A stretch of 64,000 nt of DNA from Polaromonas sp. (lineage in GTDB: Bacteria > Pseudomonadota > Gammaproteobacteria > Burkholderiales > Burkholderiaceae_C). Every line of letters begins with the position of its first letter. Positions within the stretch are counted from its first letter, which is position 1. Made by a program: the position numbers and the translations under genes. Positions 43,261-52,776 of this stretch are shown piece by piece. Under the pieces are notes generated by a model that saw nothing but the letters and a program-made list of their open reading frames with translations, searched no databases and was not told the DNA's origin. The DNA lies in assembly GCF_016185115.1 (NCBI RefSeq), contig NZ_JACPOF010000030.1, positions 1-64,000 of the forward strand, in the 5' to 3' direction.

Positions 43261-43298
43261 AAAAAAGAAAGCCCCCCGATTGTCATCGGAGGGCTTTC
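43261..43298 (-). terminator. ppsA terminator
   Basis: On the minus strand a stem with arms GAAAGCCCTCCGAT and ATCGGGGGGCTTTC (one wobble pair) is followed by a T-rich run, 66 bp downstream of the ppsA stop and just before the YggT-like gene. Confidence 0.88.
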
Positions 43299-43363
43299 AA
43301 ATTAGCGCTGTTGCCACGCCCTGCTCACCCGGGGTTTTCCCTCAGGTAGGGCGACGCAGGCTT

Positions 43364-45772
43364 TCAGCTTGCCAGACGCTTCCAGGTATCGATGACCGTA
43401 TCGGGGTTCAGCGAGATGGAGCCAATGCCCTGCTCTTTCAGCCAGATCGCAAAGTCGGGGTGGTCGCTGGGGCCCTGGCCGCAGATGCCGACGTACTTGC
43501 CCTGCTTCTTGCAGGCCGTGATCGCCATGGTCAGCAATGCCTGAACGGCAGGGTCGCGCTCATCGAAGTCCTTGGCCAGAATCTCCAGGCCGGAATCGCG
43601 GTCAAGACCCAGCGTGAGCTGCGTCAGGTCGTTGGAGCCAATCGAGAAACCGTCGAAATATTCAAGGAAGCGCTCGGCCAGCACGGCGTTGCTCGGGATC
43701 TCGCACATCATGATGATGCGCAGGCCGTCCTGGCCGCGCTTGAGGCCGTGTTGCGCGAGCAGTTCGGTCACGGCCTTGGCCTGGCCCAGGGTGCGCACAA
43801 AAGGCACCATCACCTCAACGTTGGTCAGGCCCATGTCGTTGCGCACGCGTTTGAGCGCTTCGCACTCCATCGCAAACGCTTCGGCAAAGTCTGCGCTCAG
43901 GTAACGTGCCGCGCCGCGGAAGCCCAGCATCGGGTTTTCTTCTTCCGGCTCGTAGCGTGAGCCGCCAATCAGTTTGCGGTATTCATTGGACTTGAAGTCG
44001 GACAAACGCACGATGACCGACTTGGGCCAGAAGGCCGCACCGATGGTGGCAATACCTTCGGCGACCTTGTCGACGTAAAAAGCACGCGGTGAGGCATGGC
44101 CGCGCGCCACGCTTTCGACGGCCTTCTTCAGGTCGGCATCGACATTGGGGTAGTCGAGGATGGCCTTGGGGTGCACGCCGATGTTGTTGTTGATGATGAA
44201 CTCAAGCCGCGCCAGGCCCACGCCTTCATTCGGGATCTGGCAGAAGTCAAACGCCAGCTGCGGATTGCCCACGTTCATCATGATCTTGACGTCGACGGGC
44301 GGCATTTCGCCGCGCTGCACTTCGGTGACTTCGGTCTCCAGCAGGCCGTCATAGATGTTGCCGGTATCGCCCTCAGCGCAGCTCACCGTGACCAGCATGC
44401 CGTCCTTCAGCGTCTCGGTCGCGTTGCCGCAACCAACCACGGCCGGGATGCCGAGTTCACGCGCAATGATGGCGGCGTGGCAGGTGCGGCCACCGCGGTT
44501 GGTGACGATGGCACTGGCGCGCTTCATGACGGGCTCCCAGTTGGGGTCTGTCATGTCGGTCACCAGGATATCGCCGGCCTGAACCTGATCCATGTCCTTG
44601 ATGTCGTGCACGATGCGGACCGGGCCGGTGCCAATCTTCTGGCCGATGGCGCGGCCTTCTGCCAGCACGGTGCCCTTGCCCTGGTTGGCCTTGAGTTTGT
44701 AACGCAGCTCGGCCTTGCCCTTGGACTGGCTCTTCACCGTCTCGGGGCGCGCCTGCAGGATGTAAAGCTCGCCGTCTATGCCGTCCTTGCCCCACTCGAT
44801 GTCCATGGGGCGGCCGTAATGCTCTTCAATGATGAGGGCGTAACGGGCGAGTTGCTCGACGTCATCATCGGTCAGCGAATAGCGATTGCGCAGTTCGGTC
44901 GGCACGTCGGTCGTCTTGACCAGCTTGCCACCGGCTTTTTTCTCGTCTGCGGAGGTGAACTCCATCTGCAGCAGCTTGCTGCCCAGATTGCGGCGAATAA
45001 CGGCGCGCTTGCCTGCCTTCAGGATGGGCTTGTGCACATAGAACTCGTCCGGGTTGACGGCGCCCTGCACCACGGTTTCGCCCAGGCCGTAGCTGGAGGT
45101 GATGAACACCACATCTTCAAAACCGCTTTCGGTGTCTATGGTGAACATCACGCCGGCGGCGCCCTTGTCGCTGCGCACCATGCGCTGGATACCTGCAGAC
45201 AGGGCCACGTCGGAATGCGCAAAACCCTGGTGCACGCGGTAGCTGATGGCGCGGTCGTTGTAGAGAGAGGCGAACACCTCTTTCATCTTGTGCAGCACGT
45301 CTTCAATACCGACCACGTTGAGGAAGGTTTCCTGCTGGCCTGCGAAGGATGCGTCTGGCAAATCCTCAGCCGTGGCGGATGAACGCACGGCGAAGCTGGC
45401 CTGGGCGTTACTGCCGCAGAGGGTTGCAAAACTTTCGCGGACGGCCTTTTCAAGATCAGCCGGGAAAGGCTGCGACTCGACCATCGCGCGAATCTTGCCG
45501 CCGGCTTCGGCCAGCGCTCGCACGTCGTCGGTGTTCAGTGCGTCAAGCACTGCATTGATTTTTTTGTCCAGGCCGTCGTGGGCCAGGAAGGCCCTGAATG
45601 CATGGGCCGTCGTCGCGAATCCGGTGGGAACCCGCACGCCCTTGGGTCCGGTGGGCAGTTGCGAGATCATCTCGCCGAGGCTGGCGTTTTTACCGCCTAC
45701 TGCCTCGACATCTGTCATTCTCAGGTTTTCAAACGGTACGACCAGGGCGGTCGCCTCAAACAGGTTGGACAT
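43364..45772 (-). CDS. ppsA: phosphoenolpyruvate synthase
   Basis: 802 aa, full length for PpsA. The N-terminal nucleotide-binding domain begins [18 protein letters not shown] and contains [22 protein letters not shown]. The phospho-histidine swivel motif is [21 protein letters not shown] with the catalytic His, and the C-terminal TIM barrel has [10 protein letters not shown] and [14 protein letters not shown] with a catalytic Cys. It converts pyruvate, ATP and water to PEP, AMP and phosphate in gluconeogenesis. It is divergent from its regulatory kinase gene, 198 bp away. Confidence 0.97.
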   Translation of the reverse strand: MSNLFEATALVVPFENLRMTDVEAVGGKNASLGEMISQLPTGPKGVRVPTGFATTAHAFRAFLAHDGLDKKINAVLDALNTDDVRALAEAGGKIRAMVESQPFPADLEKAVRESFATLCGSNAQASFAVRSSATAEDLPDASFAGQQETFLNVVGIEDVLHKMKEVFASLYNDRAISYRVHQGFAHSDVALSAGIQRMVRSDKGAAGVMFTIDTESGFEDVVFITSSYGLGETVVQGAVNPDEFYVHKPILKAGKRAVIRRNLGSKLLQMEFTSADEKKAGGKLVKTTDVPTELRNRYSLTDDDVEQLARYALIIEEHYGRPMDIEWGKDGIDGELYILQARPETVKSQSKGKAELRYKLKANQGKGTVLAEGRAIGQKIGTGPVRIVHDIKDMDQVQAGDILVTDMTDPNWEPVMKRASAIVTNRGGRTCHAAIIARELGIPAVVGCGNATETLKDGMLVTVSCAEGDTGNIYDGLLETEVTEVQRGEMPPVDVKIMMNVGNPQLAFDFCQIPNEGVGLARLEFIINNNIGVHPKAILDYPNVDADLKKAVESVARGHASPRAFYVDKVAEGIATIGAAFWPKSVIVRLSDFKSNEYRKLIGGSRYEPEEENPMLGFRGAARYLSADFAEAFAMECEALKRVRNDMGLTNVEVMVPFVRTLGQAKAVTELLAQHGLKRGQDGLRIIMMCEIPSNAVLAERFLEYFDGFSIGSNDLTQLTLGLDRDSGLEILAKDFDERDPAVQALLTMAITACKKQGKYVGICGQGPSDHPDFAIWLKEQGIGSISLNPDTVIDTWKRLAS

Positions 45773-45969
45773 GAAAATACTCCGGGAGGTTTAAAAACCG
45801 GCGAATCCACCACGTGCGGCGTGCAACCTTGTTGTTCTTTGAAGGGGTTAGGGCGGGACATGGTGTGACAAATCTGGATAATTGCGCCAATTGTAGAGGG
45901 CTGGCGCACTTGCCGTGCGGTCAGTTTTTACGTCCTTTTTGCCGTCTTACAGCCACAGGCCCCATCGCC

Positions 45970-46791
45970 ATGTCCAACCGCACCGTGTTTTTCATCTCTG
46001 ACGGCACCGGCATTACCGCCGAAACCTTTGGCAACGCCATCCTGGCCCAGTTCGAGATGACACCCCGCCATGTGCGGCTGCCCTTTATCGACAGCGTGGA
46101 CAAGGCGCACCAGGCGATACGCCAGATCAACCACACCGGTGAAGTCGAAGGCAAACGCCCCATCGTCTTCACCACGCTGGTGAACATGGAAATCCTGGCC
46201 GTCATCAAGACCCATTGCAACGGCATGCTGCTGGACATGTTCGGCATGTTCGTCGCGCCGCTGGAGAGCGAACTGGGCCTGAAGTCCAACCACCGCGTGG
46301 GGCGTTTCTCTGATGCCTCAAAAAGCAAGGAATACGACGACCGCATCGAGGCGATCAACTTCTCGCTGGCCCATGACGACGGCCAGAGCAACCGTGACCT
46401 GGAAGGCTCTGACGTGATATTGGTAGGCGTGAGCCGCAGCGGCAAGACGCCGACATCGCTTTACCTGGCCATGCAGTACGGCCTGAAGGCGTCGAACTAC
46501 CCGCTGATTCCTGAAGACTTCGAGCGCCGCCAGTTGCCGCCTGCGCTGGTGCCGCACCGCAAGAAGATTTTCGGCCTGACGATTGCGGCGGAGCGCCTGG
46601 CCCAGATCCGCAACGAGCGCCGGCCCAACTCCAAATACGCCAGCCTGGCCAATTGCCGCGACGAAATCCATGAGGCCGAAGCCATGATGCGCCGCGAAGG
46701 CATTCGCTGGCTGTCGACCACCACCAAGTCGATTGAAGAGATTGCGACCACCATCCTGCAGGAGATCAGGCCTGAGCGGCTGGTTTACTGA
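45970..46791 (+). CDS. ppsR: PEP synthase regulatory protein (PSRP)
   Basis: 273 aa from the ATG at 45970. It is the DUF299 bifunctional ADP-dependent kinase / pyrophosphorylase that inactivates and reactivates PpsA by threonine phosphorylation. Diagnostic parts are [19 protein letters not shown] at the N-terminus, the P-loop-like [15 protein letters not shown] and [18 protein letters not shown]. The divergent ppsA gene is its target. An upstream in-frame extension is not family sequence. Confidence 0.95.
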   Translation: MSNRTVFFISDGTGITAETFGNAILAQFEMTPRHVRLPFIDSVDKAHQAIRQINHTGEVEGKRPIVFTTLVNMEILAVIKTHCNGMLLDMFGMFVAPLESELGLKSNHRVGRFSDASKSKEYDDRIEAINFSLAHDDGQSNRDLEGSDVILVGVSRSGKTPTSLYLAMQYGLKASNYPLIPEDFERRQLPPALVPHRKKIFGLTIAAERLAQIRNERRPNSKYASLANCRDEIHEAEAMMRREGIRWLSTTTKSIEEIATTILQEIRPERLVY

Positions 46792-46822
46792 AGGCGCTTT
46801 TTGCCGCGCCTGAAGTAAATAC

Positions 46823-47005
46823 GGCCATTTTTTAACGTACATGTTAAAAAATGGCCGAAAGTTAACTTGCATATTAACTTTTGGGCTTGCAGACCCGAAT
46901 CAGGTCGCCACAAAGCATCAAAAACAACAGAAATGGGGCTTTTAAGGGCATCAAATCGGCTGCAGGCCAATAGATACGTACGTGAGCAGCTACTGAATTA
47001 ATAGC
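46823..47005. repeat. dispersed mosaic palindromic repeat, copy 4
   Basis: The head is a perfect hairpin with arms GGCCATTTTTTAAC and GTTAAAAAATGGCC (46823-46856), then a second dyad around GTTAACTTGCATATTAAC. The tail (46958-47005) holds GGCTGCAG, CGTGAGCAGCTAC and AATAGC. It shares with copy 1 both the tail and the region following TTAACTTTTGG. The tail ends 22 bp from the modC stop codon. Confidence 0.85.
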
Positions 47006-47027
47006 AATCAGGCTGCCCACCGGCCCA

Positions 47028-48104
47028 TCAACCCAGCACCGCAACACCCTTGACCTGGGCAAAAACCGCCTTGCCGGGCGACAGGCCCAGCGCATCGGCG
47101 GATTTTTGGCTCACACGCGCCAGCAAGGTGCTGCCGCCTGCATCCAGGCTGACCATGACCTGGCCGGGGTTGTCTGGCGACAGGCCGCTGACCACGGCGG
47201 CAAAGACGTTGAGCACACTGCTGCCATCCTGCCGCGCCAGGGTCAAGCTGACACCCCGCGCCTGAATGCGCACCCGCACTCGCTGGCCGACCTGCAATTT
47301 CGGGTTCAGCAGGCTGATGCGTCCGCCGGCAAAGTCGGCGTGGCTGAGGTGGTATTGCGGCTCAAGCCCGCTGACGGTGGCGTCGATGATGGCTGCGGCG
47401 CTGTCGCCGTGGGCCATGGGCAGGTCCATGCGTGTCATCAACTCGCGCGCGGGGCCGGCAGCCAGCAGCTTGCCGTCGGCCAGCAGCACCAGGTGGTCGG
47501 CCAGCCGGGCGACCTCATCGGGCGAATGGCTCACATACAGCACCGGCATGTCGAGCTCGTCATGCAGGCGCTCAAGGTAAGGCAGGATTTCAGCCTTGCG
47601 CTGAACGTCGAGCGAGGCCAGCGGCTCGTCCATCAGCAGCAGGCTGGGGCTGGTGGCCAGCGCACGGGCAATGGCCACACGCTGTCGCTCTCCGCCCGAC
47701 AGGGTGTCGCTGCGGCGATTGAGCAGCTGGCCTATGCCGAGTAACTCAATCGCCTGGTCAAGAGGCACACGCCTTTTGGCCGCAGGCACTCGTTTGAGGC
47801 CATAGTCAAGATTGCCCTGCACATCGAGGTGGGCGAACAGGCTGGCCTCCTGGAACACATAACCCAGCGGACGCTGATGTACCGGCACAAAGACGCCAGC
47901 CTTGTCGTCCTGCCAGACCTCACCGTTCACTGAAAGAAAGCCGCCACCCGAACGCTCCAGCCCCGCAATACAGCGCAGCAAGGTGGTCTTGCCCGAGCCT
48001 GATGGTCCATAGATGGCCGTTACGCCACGGCCTGGCAGGCTAAGGGCCACATCAAGCGAAAAGTCGCCATTGCGCTGGCTGAATGACGCTGTGATGCCCA
48101 TCAT
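47028..48104 (-). CDS. modC: molybdate ABC importer ATPase
   Basis: 358 aa. Walker [10 protein letters not shown], signature [16 protein letters not shown], Walker [13 protein letters not shown] and a C-terminal TOBE (molybdate-binding) domain of about 140 residues ([25 protein letters not shown]). It drives molybdate uptake. The start overlaps the modB stop by four bases (ATGA); a second ATG one codon on is equally possible. It is last in the modABC operon, with a repeat element at its 3' end. Confidence 0.95.
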   Translation of the reverse strand: MMGITASFSQRNGDFSLDVALSLPGRGVTAIYGPSGSGKTTLLRCIAGLERSGGGFLSVNGEVWQDDKAGVFVPVHQRPLGYVFQEASLFAHLDVQGNLDYGLKRVPAAKRRVPLDQAIELLGIGQLLNRRSDTLSGGERQRVAIARALATSPSLLLMDEPLASLDVQRKAEILPYLERLHDELDMPVLYVSHSPDEVARLADHLVLLADGKLLAAGPARELMTRMDLPMAHGDSAAAIIDATVSGLEPQYHLSHADFAGGRISLLNPKLQVGQRVRVRIQARGVSLTLARQDGSSVLNVFAAVVSGLSPDNPGQVMVSLDAGGSTLLARVSQKSADALGLSPGKAVFAQVKGVAVLG

Positions 48105-48793
48105 GCCTCGCCCCGCACTCGCCCGCGCCGCCTGCCCGTGGGCTGCAGGATGTACAGCGCCAGCAGCACGACAAAGGAGAACAGCATCAACCCACCTGCC
48201 AGCCAGTGTGCCTGTGTGTATTCAAGCGCTTCGACGTGGTCGTAGATCTGCACAGACATCACCCGCGTCTTGCCGGGAATGTTGCCGCCCAGCATGAGCA
48301 CGATGCCGAATTCGCCAACCGTGTGCGCAAAGCCCATCACGGCGGCCGTGAGGTAGGCCGGCCGTGCCAGCGGGAAGACAACGGTGAGGAATGTGTCGAA
48401 CGGCGAAGCTCGCAAGGTGGCCGCCACTTCAAGCGGCCGCTCGCCTATGGCTTCAAACGCGTTTTGCAGGGGCTGCACGACAAAGGGCATCGAATACAGC
48501 ACCGAACCAATCACCAGCCCGGCAAAACTGAACGGCAACAGCCCCCAGCCCAGTGACTGCGTGAGCTGGCCCACCGGCCCCTGCGGCCCCATCAGCACCA
48601 GCAAATAGAAGCCCAGCACCACGGGTGGCAGTATCAGGGGCAAGGCGACCACCGCACTCACCGGGCCTTTCACCCACGACCGTGTGCGCGCCAGCCACCA
48701 GGCCAGCGGTGTGCCGACAAGCAGCAGCACCAGCGTTGTGCTGGTGGCCAGCCTGACCGTGAGCCAGATCGCCTGCAAACCTGCCTGGTCCAT
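48101..48793 (-). CDS. modB: molybdate ABC importer permease
   Basis: 230 aa with five to six membrane helices starting at [20 protein letters not shown]. The EAA coupling motif lies near [20 protein letters not shown], and [20 protein letters not shown] is a ModB hallmark. It forms the transmembrane channel for molybdate. The gap to modA is 187 bp, unusually long for a mod operon, because a palindromic repeat lies between them. Confidence 0.95.
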   Translation of the reverse strand: MDQAGLQAIWLTVRLATSTTLVLLLVGTPLAWWLARTRSWVKGPVSAVVALPLILPPVVLGFYLLVLMGPQGPVGQLTQSLGWGLLPFSFAGLVIGSVLYSMPFVVQPLQNAFEAIGERPLEVAATLRASPFDTFLTVVFPLARPAYLTAAVMGFAHTVGEFGIVLMLGGNIPGKTRVMSVQIYDHVEALEYTQAHWLAGGLMLFSFVVLLALYILQPTGRRRGRVRGEA

Positions 48794-48837
48794 GTGCTAG
48801 TACCGCAATCCGAAAGTATCAACAAGAAGTACCGATT

Positions 48838-48950
48838 TTCCCTGGCTGTCATTGCGGACTTGATCCGCAATCCATCGTGAACGAAGCGGGGATGGATCCC
48901 CCCGGGTCGTGGCCCGGGGCAGGCTCCTCAAGTCCGGGATGACAGGGAAA
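48838..48950. repeat. palindromic unit with inverted ends between modA and modB
   Basis: A block of about 110 bp is bounded by related inverted ends (left CTGTCATTGCGGACTTGA; right TCAAGTCCGGGATGACAG) with internal hairpins such as TGGATCC and CCCGGG. It resembles short non-coding mobile palindromic units that say 'cggacttgatccg' in many proteobacteria. It separates modA from modB within one operon. Confidence 0.75.
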
Positions 48951-48980
48951 AAGCCCATAGAAGTCATATCCGGTGGTTTA

Positions 48981-49795
<815 letters not shown>

Positions 49796-49848
49796 CCTCC
49801 CCGTTTATCTCGTTCTCAGCCCAGCATTTAGACAAACACGAGCCAGCC

Positions 49849-50634
49849 ATGCCACCCAAAAAAATCGCCCCTGCAGCCCTTTCGTTTGACAGCGCCCTCA
49901 GCCACGAACCCGCCGACAAGCGCATAGACATCCTGCGGCTGGTTGGCGAGAGTGGCTCCATCTCGCAGGCCGCGCGCCATGCCGGCGTCAGCTACAAGGC
50001 GGCCTGGCAAGCCATAGACACTTTGACCAACCTGGCCGGCGTGATGCTGGTCGAGCGCGCAGTGGGCGGCTCGGGCGGCGGCGGTGCAAAGATCACGCAG
50101 GCAGGCATGCAACTGCTGTCACTCGCAAGAAAGCTCACCGATTCGCGCGCGGACGTACTGGCGGCTGCATCCAGAGGGTCATCGGCACTGGCCACTCCGG
50201 CACTGCCCTACATCGGCGTACGCACAAGCATGCGCAACCAGCTGCCGTGCGTGGTCGAAAAGCTCGAAGTCAAAGGCCAGGTGGTACGGGTGTTTTTAAA
50301 ACTCGCTGGTGGCAGCGTGCTGGTGTCCCGCGTCACCAAAGCCAGCGCCGAACTGATGGGTTTGAAAAAAGGCCAGTCAGTTCTGGCACTCTGCAAGGCA
50401 ACCGCAGTCATGGTGCGCCCCGGTAGCGTGACCGCATCGACAGCAGGCAAACAAAAACTCGGCGGTGTAGCCCAACGCATCAGCCGCGGCGCCAGCGGTG
50501 ATGAGGTCTCGCTGCAACTGGACGCCGGCCTGCAACTGGTCGGATTTGCAGAGGCTGGCAGCGGTATCAAAGCCAAGGCCGTGGTGACTGCGATGGTCGA
50601 TGAGTCTGCGCTGGTGATTGCCCTGCCTGCCTGA
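49849..50634 (+). CDS. modE: ModE-type molybdate-responsive regulator
   Basis: 261 aa. A winged-helix DNA-binding domain comes first (KRIDILRLVGESGSISQAARHAGVSYKAAWQAIDTL), with a conserved GGGGAKITQAG stretch, followed by two TOBE domains (RNQLPCVVEKLEVKGQVVRV and LQLDAGLQLVGFAEAGSGIKA) that bind molybdate. As a dimer it represses the modABC operon. Divergent from modA, with the palindromic operator between them. Confidence 0.94.
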   Translation: MPPKKIAPAALSFDSALSHEPADKRIDILRLVGESGSISQAARHAGVSYKAAWQAIDTLTNLAGVMLVERAVGGSGGGGAKITQAGMQLLSLARKLTDSRADVLAAASRGSSALATPALPYIGVRTSMRNQLPCVVEKLEVKGQVVRVFLKLAGGSVLVSRVTKASAELMGLKKGQSVLALCKATAVMVRPGSVTASTAGKQKLGGVAQRISRGASGDEVSLQLDAGLQLVGFAEAGSGIKAKAVVTAMVDESALVIALPA

Positions 50635-50711
50635 ATGAGGCAAACCGCCTTGCCCTGACACGGGCTGGTATGCGAAACTGGATTGCAAATCTGCGGGGTT
50701 TCGCGGATTTT

Positions 50712-50835
50712 TTATACCTGTATAAATCTGTACGAAATTTTTCACAACGCCAGCAGGCATGCGGCATCAGGGAGGATTTTGATGACCACGTTATATTGCA
50801 CTGCCATTTTTATACCGCAGGCTTTGCGGTATAAA
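50712..50835. other. pair of related palindromes before the cassette array
   Basis: Two perfect dyads share their ends: TTTATAC/GTATAAA at 50712-50727 and TTTATACCGCA/TGCGGTATAAA at 50809-50835. The second ends five bases before the GTTAGGT that begins the first gene cassette. The 225-bp gap between modE and the first cassette gene otherwise holds nothing recognisable. They may be the entry site of the array, an operator, or remnants of a lost cassette. Confidence 0.6.
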
Positions 50836-50859
50836 TTATGTTAGGTTTCCAAAGTACTC

Positions 50860-51588
50860 ATGACATTTGTTCGCACTCAGCAATTCCAGACCTATCCACC
50901 TCGCACCATATCCCGGGGAACCTTCAGAGCACTTGTTGATGCACTCAAGGAGTTCCGGCCGGGACTGATTACTACGGATAGGAAAATCAAAGCCCAGGCG
51001 ATCAGCCACGGCAAGATCACGAACCTTGAGGGGCCGGAATCTTGGAAAGTTTTGGACGAACATTCGTTGTCGGAACTTGAACACTTGCAAGTCGAAATGC
51101 TACTTACTGCAAGCCCAACGGAAAGCTGCGAGTTGCATATCGAATTTCGCGGCAATCACGTCGCTTTGAGCGTCTCTGACATCAAAACCGGTTGGGGGAA
51201 GGCCGTCTTCGAGGAAGCTCGCCACCTGCTTGAGCTTTATGAAATTTCGTTGCGCGGTTGGAAGCAATCATTTATCCGGACTTATCAACTCGTAGAAATT
51301 CTGCAAACACCGTTAATGGTTCTTGCCGCCGCAGTCTTCGCCGTTTGGTTGAAGTATGGCGGCGTCAACTATGCCTACGCTGCCGTTGGTTTTATGTTGT
51401 CCGGAGTCATACCAACACTGCGTACGCTCTGGCGCTTCTTCCGCCCTGCAAAGAGGATTCAGATCGTCCAGGAGGCTGATCCCAAGGTTCCCAAGTTTCC
51501 CTGGATGGAGGCATCCTCTGTTTTGGCATTCATTGCCTCAGTGCTGAGCTTGACCAAGGAGGTGATTACCTGGCTAGGCACGAAATGA
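50860..51588 (+). CDS. cassette 1 gene: hypothetical membrane protein
   Basis: 242 aa. An N-terminal soluble domain (MTFVRTQQFQTYPPRTISRG ... SELEHLQVEMLLTA) is followed by an amphipathic segment and two close membrane helices at about residues 150-190 (LMVLAAAVFAVWLKYGG, AYAAVGFMLSGVI), then a third near the C-terminus (SSVLAFIASVLSLTKE). No family is recognised. The start is 19 bp after the cassette boundary and the stop is 17 bp before attC1, typical cassette packing. GC is lower than in modE next to it. Confidence 0.7.
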   Translation: MTFVRTQQFQTYPPRTISRGTFRALVDALKEFRPGLITTDRKIKAQAISHGKITNLEGPESWKVLDEHSLSELEHLQVEMLLTASPTESCELHIEFRGNHVALSVSDIKTGWGKAVFEEARHLLELYEISLRGWKQSFIRTYQLVEILQTPLMVLAAAVFAVWLKYGGVNYAYAAVGFMLSGVIPTLRTLWRFFRPAKRIQIVQEADPKVPKFPWMEASSVLAFIASVLSLTKEVITWLGTK

Positions 51589-51604
51589 GTGGAGCATGCT
51601 GGAA

Positions 51605-51673
51605 ACCTAACCGGCCGCTCGAGCCGAATCGCGTCGGCAGGCCGCCGCTCGCGGCTCAGCTTCAACGTTAGAC
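51605..51673 (+). repeat. attC recombination site 1
   Basis: 69 bp. The outer boxes are R'' ACCTAAC (51605-51611) and R' GTTAGAC (51667-51673, of which the first base belongs to cassette 1). The inner arms include GCCGCTCGAGCC on the left and GCGGCTCAGCTTC on the right, so a single strand folds into the extended hairpin used by integron integrases. R'' matches the start of cassette 1 rather than its own R', as expected. Confidence 0.82.
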
Positions 51674-51680
51674 ATCAGAT

Positions 51681-52372
51681 ATGAGTTCACTTCGTACACG
51701 ACTCGGAGCGGTCATCTCGCTGTGCTGGATAGTGGCAATCGTCTACTTGGCCGTCAGAGACCCGGCCGCGCTCGCCAAGATGAGTCCAAATGAATGGGGC
51801 GACTTTCTGGCCGGCTCCTTCGCCCCGCTAGCCTTCCTCTGGCTCGTACTTGGCTACCTGCAGAAGGAGATGAACTCCGCCTCAGCACAGATGCCCTTCG
51901 CCTACAAGCGGAAGAACTTAAAAACTCGGTGCAGCAACAGCGCGAGTTAGTCGAGGTGTCGCGACAGCAGGTAGAAAGCGAGCGCGAAGCACTAGCTTTT
52001 GAGAGGCGCCTCAGAGAAGACCTCTCAGAACCCAAGTTCTCTGTGCTTGGGGGTGGCGGATCATTCCGTGGAGATGGCCAATCCACCTACGGCATCACCA
52101 TCAGCAATACTGGTCATGACGCGACAGCATTCTCTGCAAGGATCAACCTTCTCGAAATAGGCTGGCGAGAAATCATGTCCTATCCGCTGTTCGGGAAGGG
52201 AGCCAGCTACACGGTACGGGTAGAACACCCAACGCCGCTAGAAGCAGGCAATTCACTGCTTGTCCTCACGTTTACCGACGGGCTTGGCAAATCGGTCGAG
52301 AAAACGTACCAGATTAGCCGAGAGAGTGCGCATCCTCATGCAGGCCTCAAGTTCCAGCGCACTGATGTCTAA
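51681..52372 (+). pseudogene. cassette 2 gene: coiled-coil membrane protein, frameshifted
   Basis: The first 62 codons encode an N-terminal membrane segment (LGAVISLCWIVAIVYLAV) and NEWGDFLAGSFAPLAFLWLV. The frame then breaks at about 51874 and continues in another frame as GDELRLSTDALRLQAEELKN, a coiled coil to about codon 115, then an Ig-like beta domain ending at 52372. One missing G in AAGGAGATG would restore a continuous protein of about 230 aa (expected ...LQ-KGDELRLS...). It is either a real one-base deletion or a sequencing error. The stop codon lies inside the attC outer box. Confidence 0.7.
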
Positions 52373-52384
52373 CTCAAACGTTCG
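52367..52384 (+). repeat. degenerate attC site 2
   Basis: GTCTAAC (52367-52373) complements the GTTAGAC that begins cassette 2. After a few bases (TCAAAC) comes GTTCGGC, close to GTTRRRY. The normal hairpin between the two is missing, so the site appears internally deleted and probably no longer recombines. Confidence 0.55.
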
Positions 52385-52420
52385 GCCATGTAGCCAACAC
52401 CTACGCCAAAGCTCTCCGCC

Positions 52421-52684
52421 TTGAAGAGCCCATTTGTTCAGCCCGTCAACCAACTTGAGCGCGTAAAGGCAGCACAAGTCTGTCCGTACTGTTTCGCGCA
52501 GGTGTACACAATCTGGGGGGAAGATCTGAGAAGGCGTGGCCGATGCCCGGAATGCAAGAAGCGAATCTACCGTTTCAAGTCGGTGATGCTTTCCAGACGA
52601 GACATGTTGCTCTTCGTGAGCACCTATATGGCCGTTGCGTTTGCCGTGATCAGCTTGCTTCTCTATCAGCTCTACTTCACTTGA
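52421..52684 (+). CDS. cassette 3 gene: zinc-ribbon membrane protein
   Basis: 87 aa from a TTG start at 52421. A stop lies ten codons upstream and no ATG is available near it, so the 5' end may be damaged. A zinc ribbon is formed by CPYC and CPEC (two CxxC pairs separated by about 20 residues), followed by KKRIYRFKS and a single membrane helix (LLFVSTYMAVAFAVISLLLY). Its stop is followed seven bases later by ACCGAAC, nearly complementary to the GTTCGGC at the start of the cassette. Function unknown. Confidence 0.55.
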   Translation: MKSPFVQPVNQLERVKAAQVCPYCFAQVYTIWGEDLRRRGRCPECKKRIYRFKSVMLSRRDMLLFVSTYMAVAFAVISLLLYQLYFT

Positions 52685-52776
52685 AATGCAACCGAACGAA
52701 CCTACGCGGCTGATTAATGCCAGCACCAAAGCAGAGGGCAGACTCATTCAATGTGTCGAACCCACGCACCCCAAAA

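Noticed and set aside
44096..45382. Long open frame antisense to ppsA
   Set aside because: High-GC antisense shadow of ppsA with no ribosome binding site and His/Gly/Ala-rich low-complexity composition.
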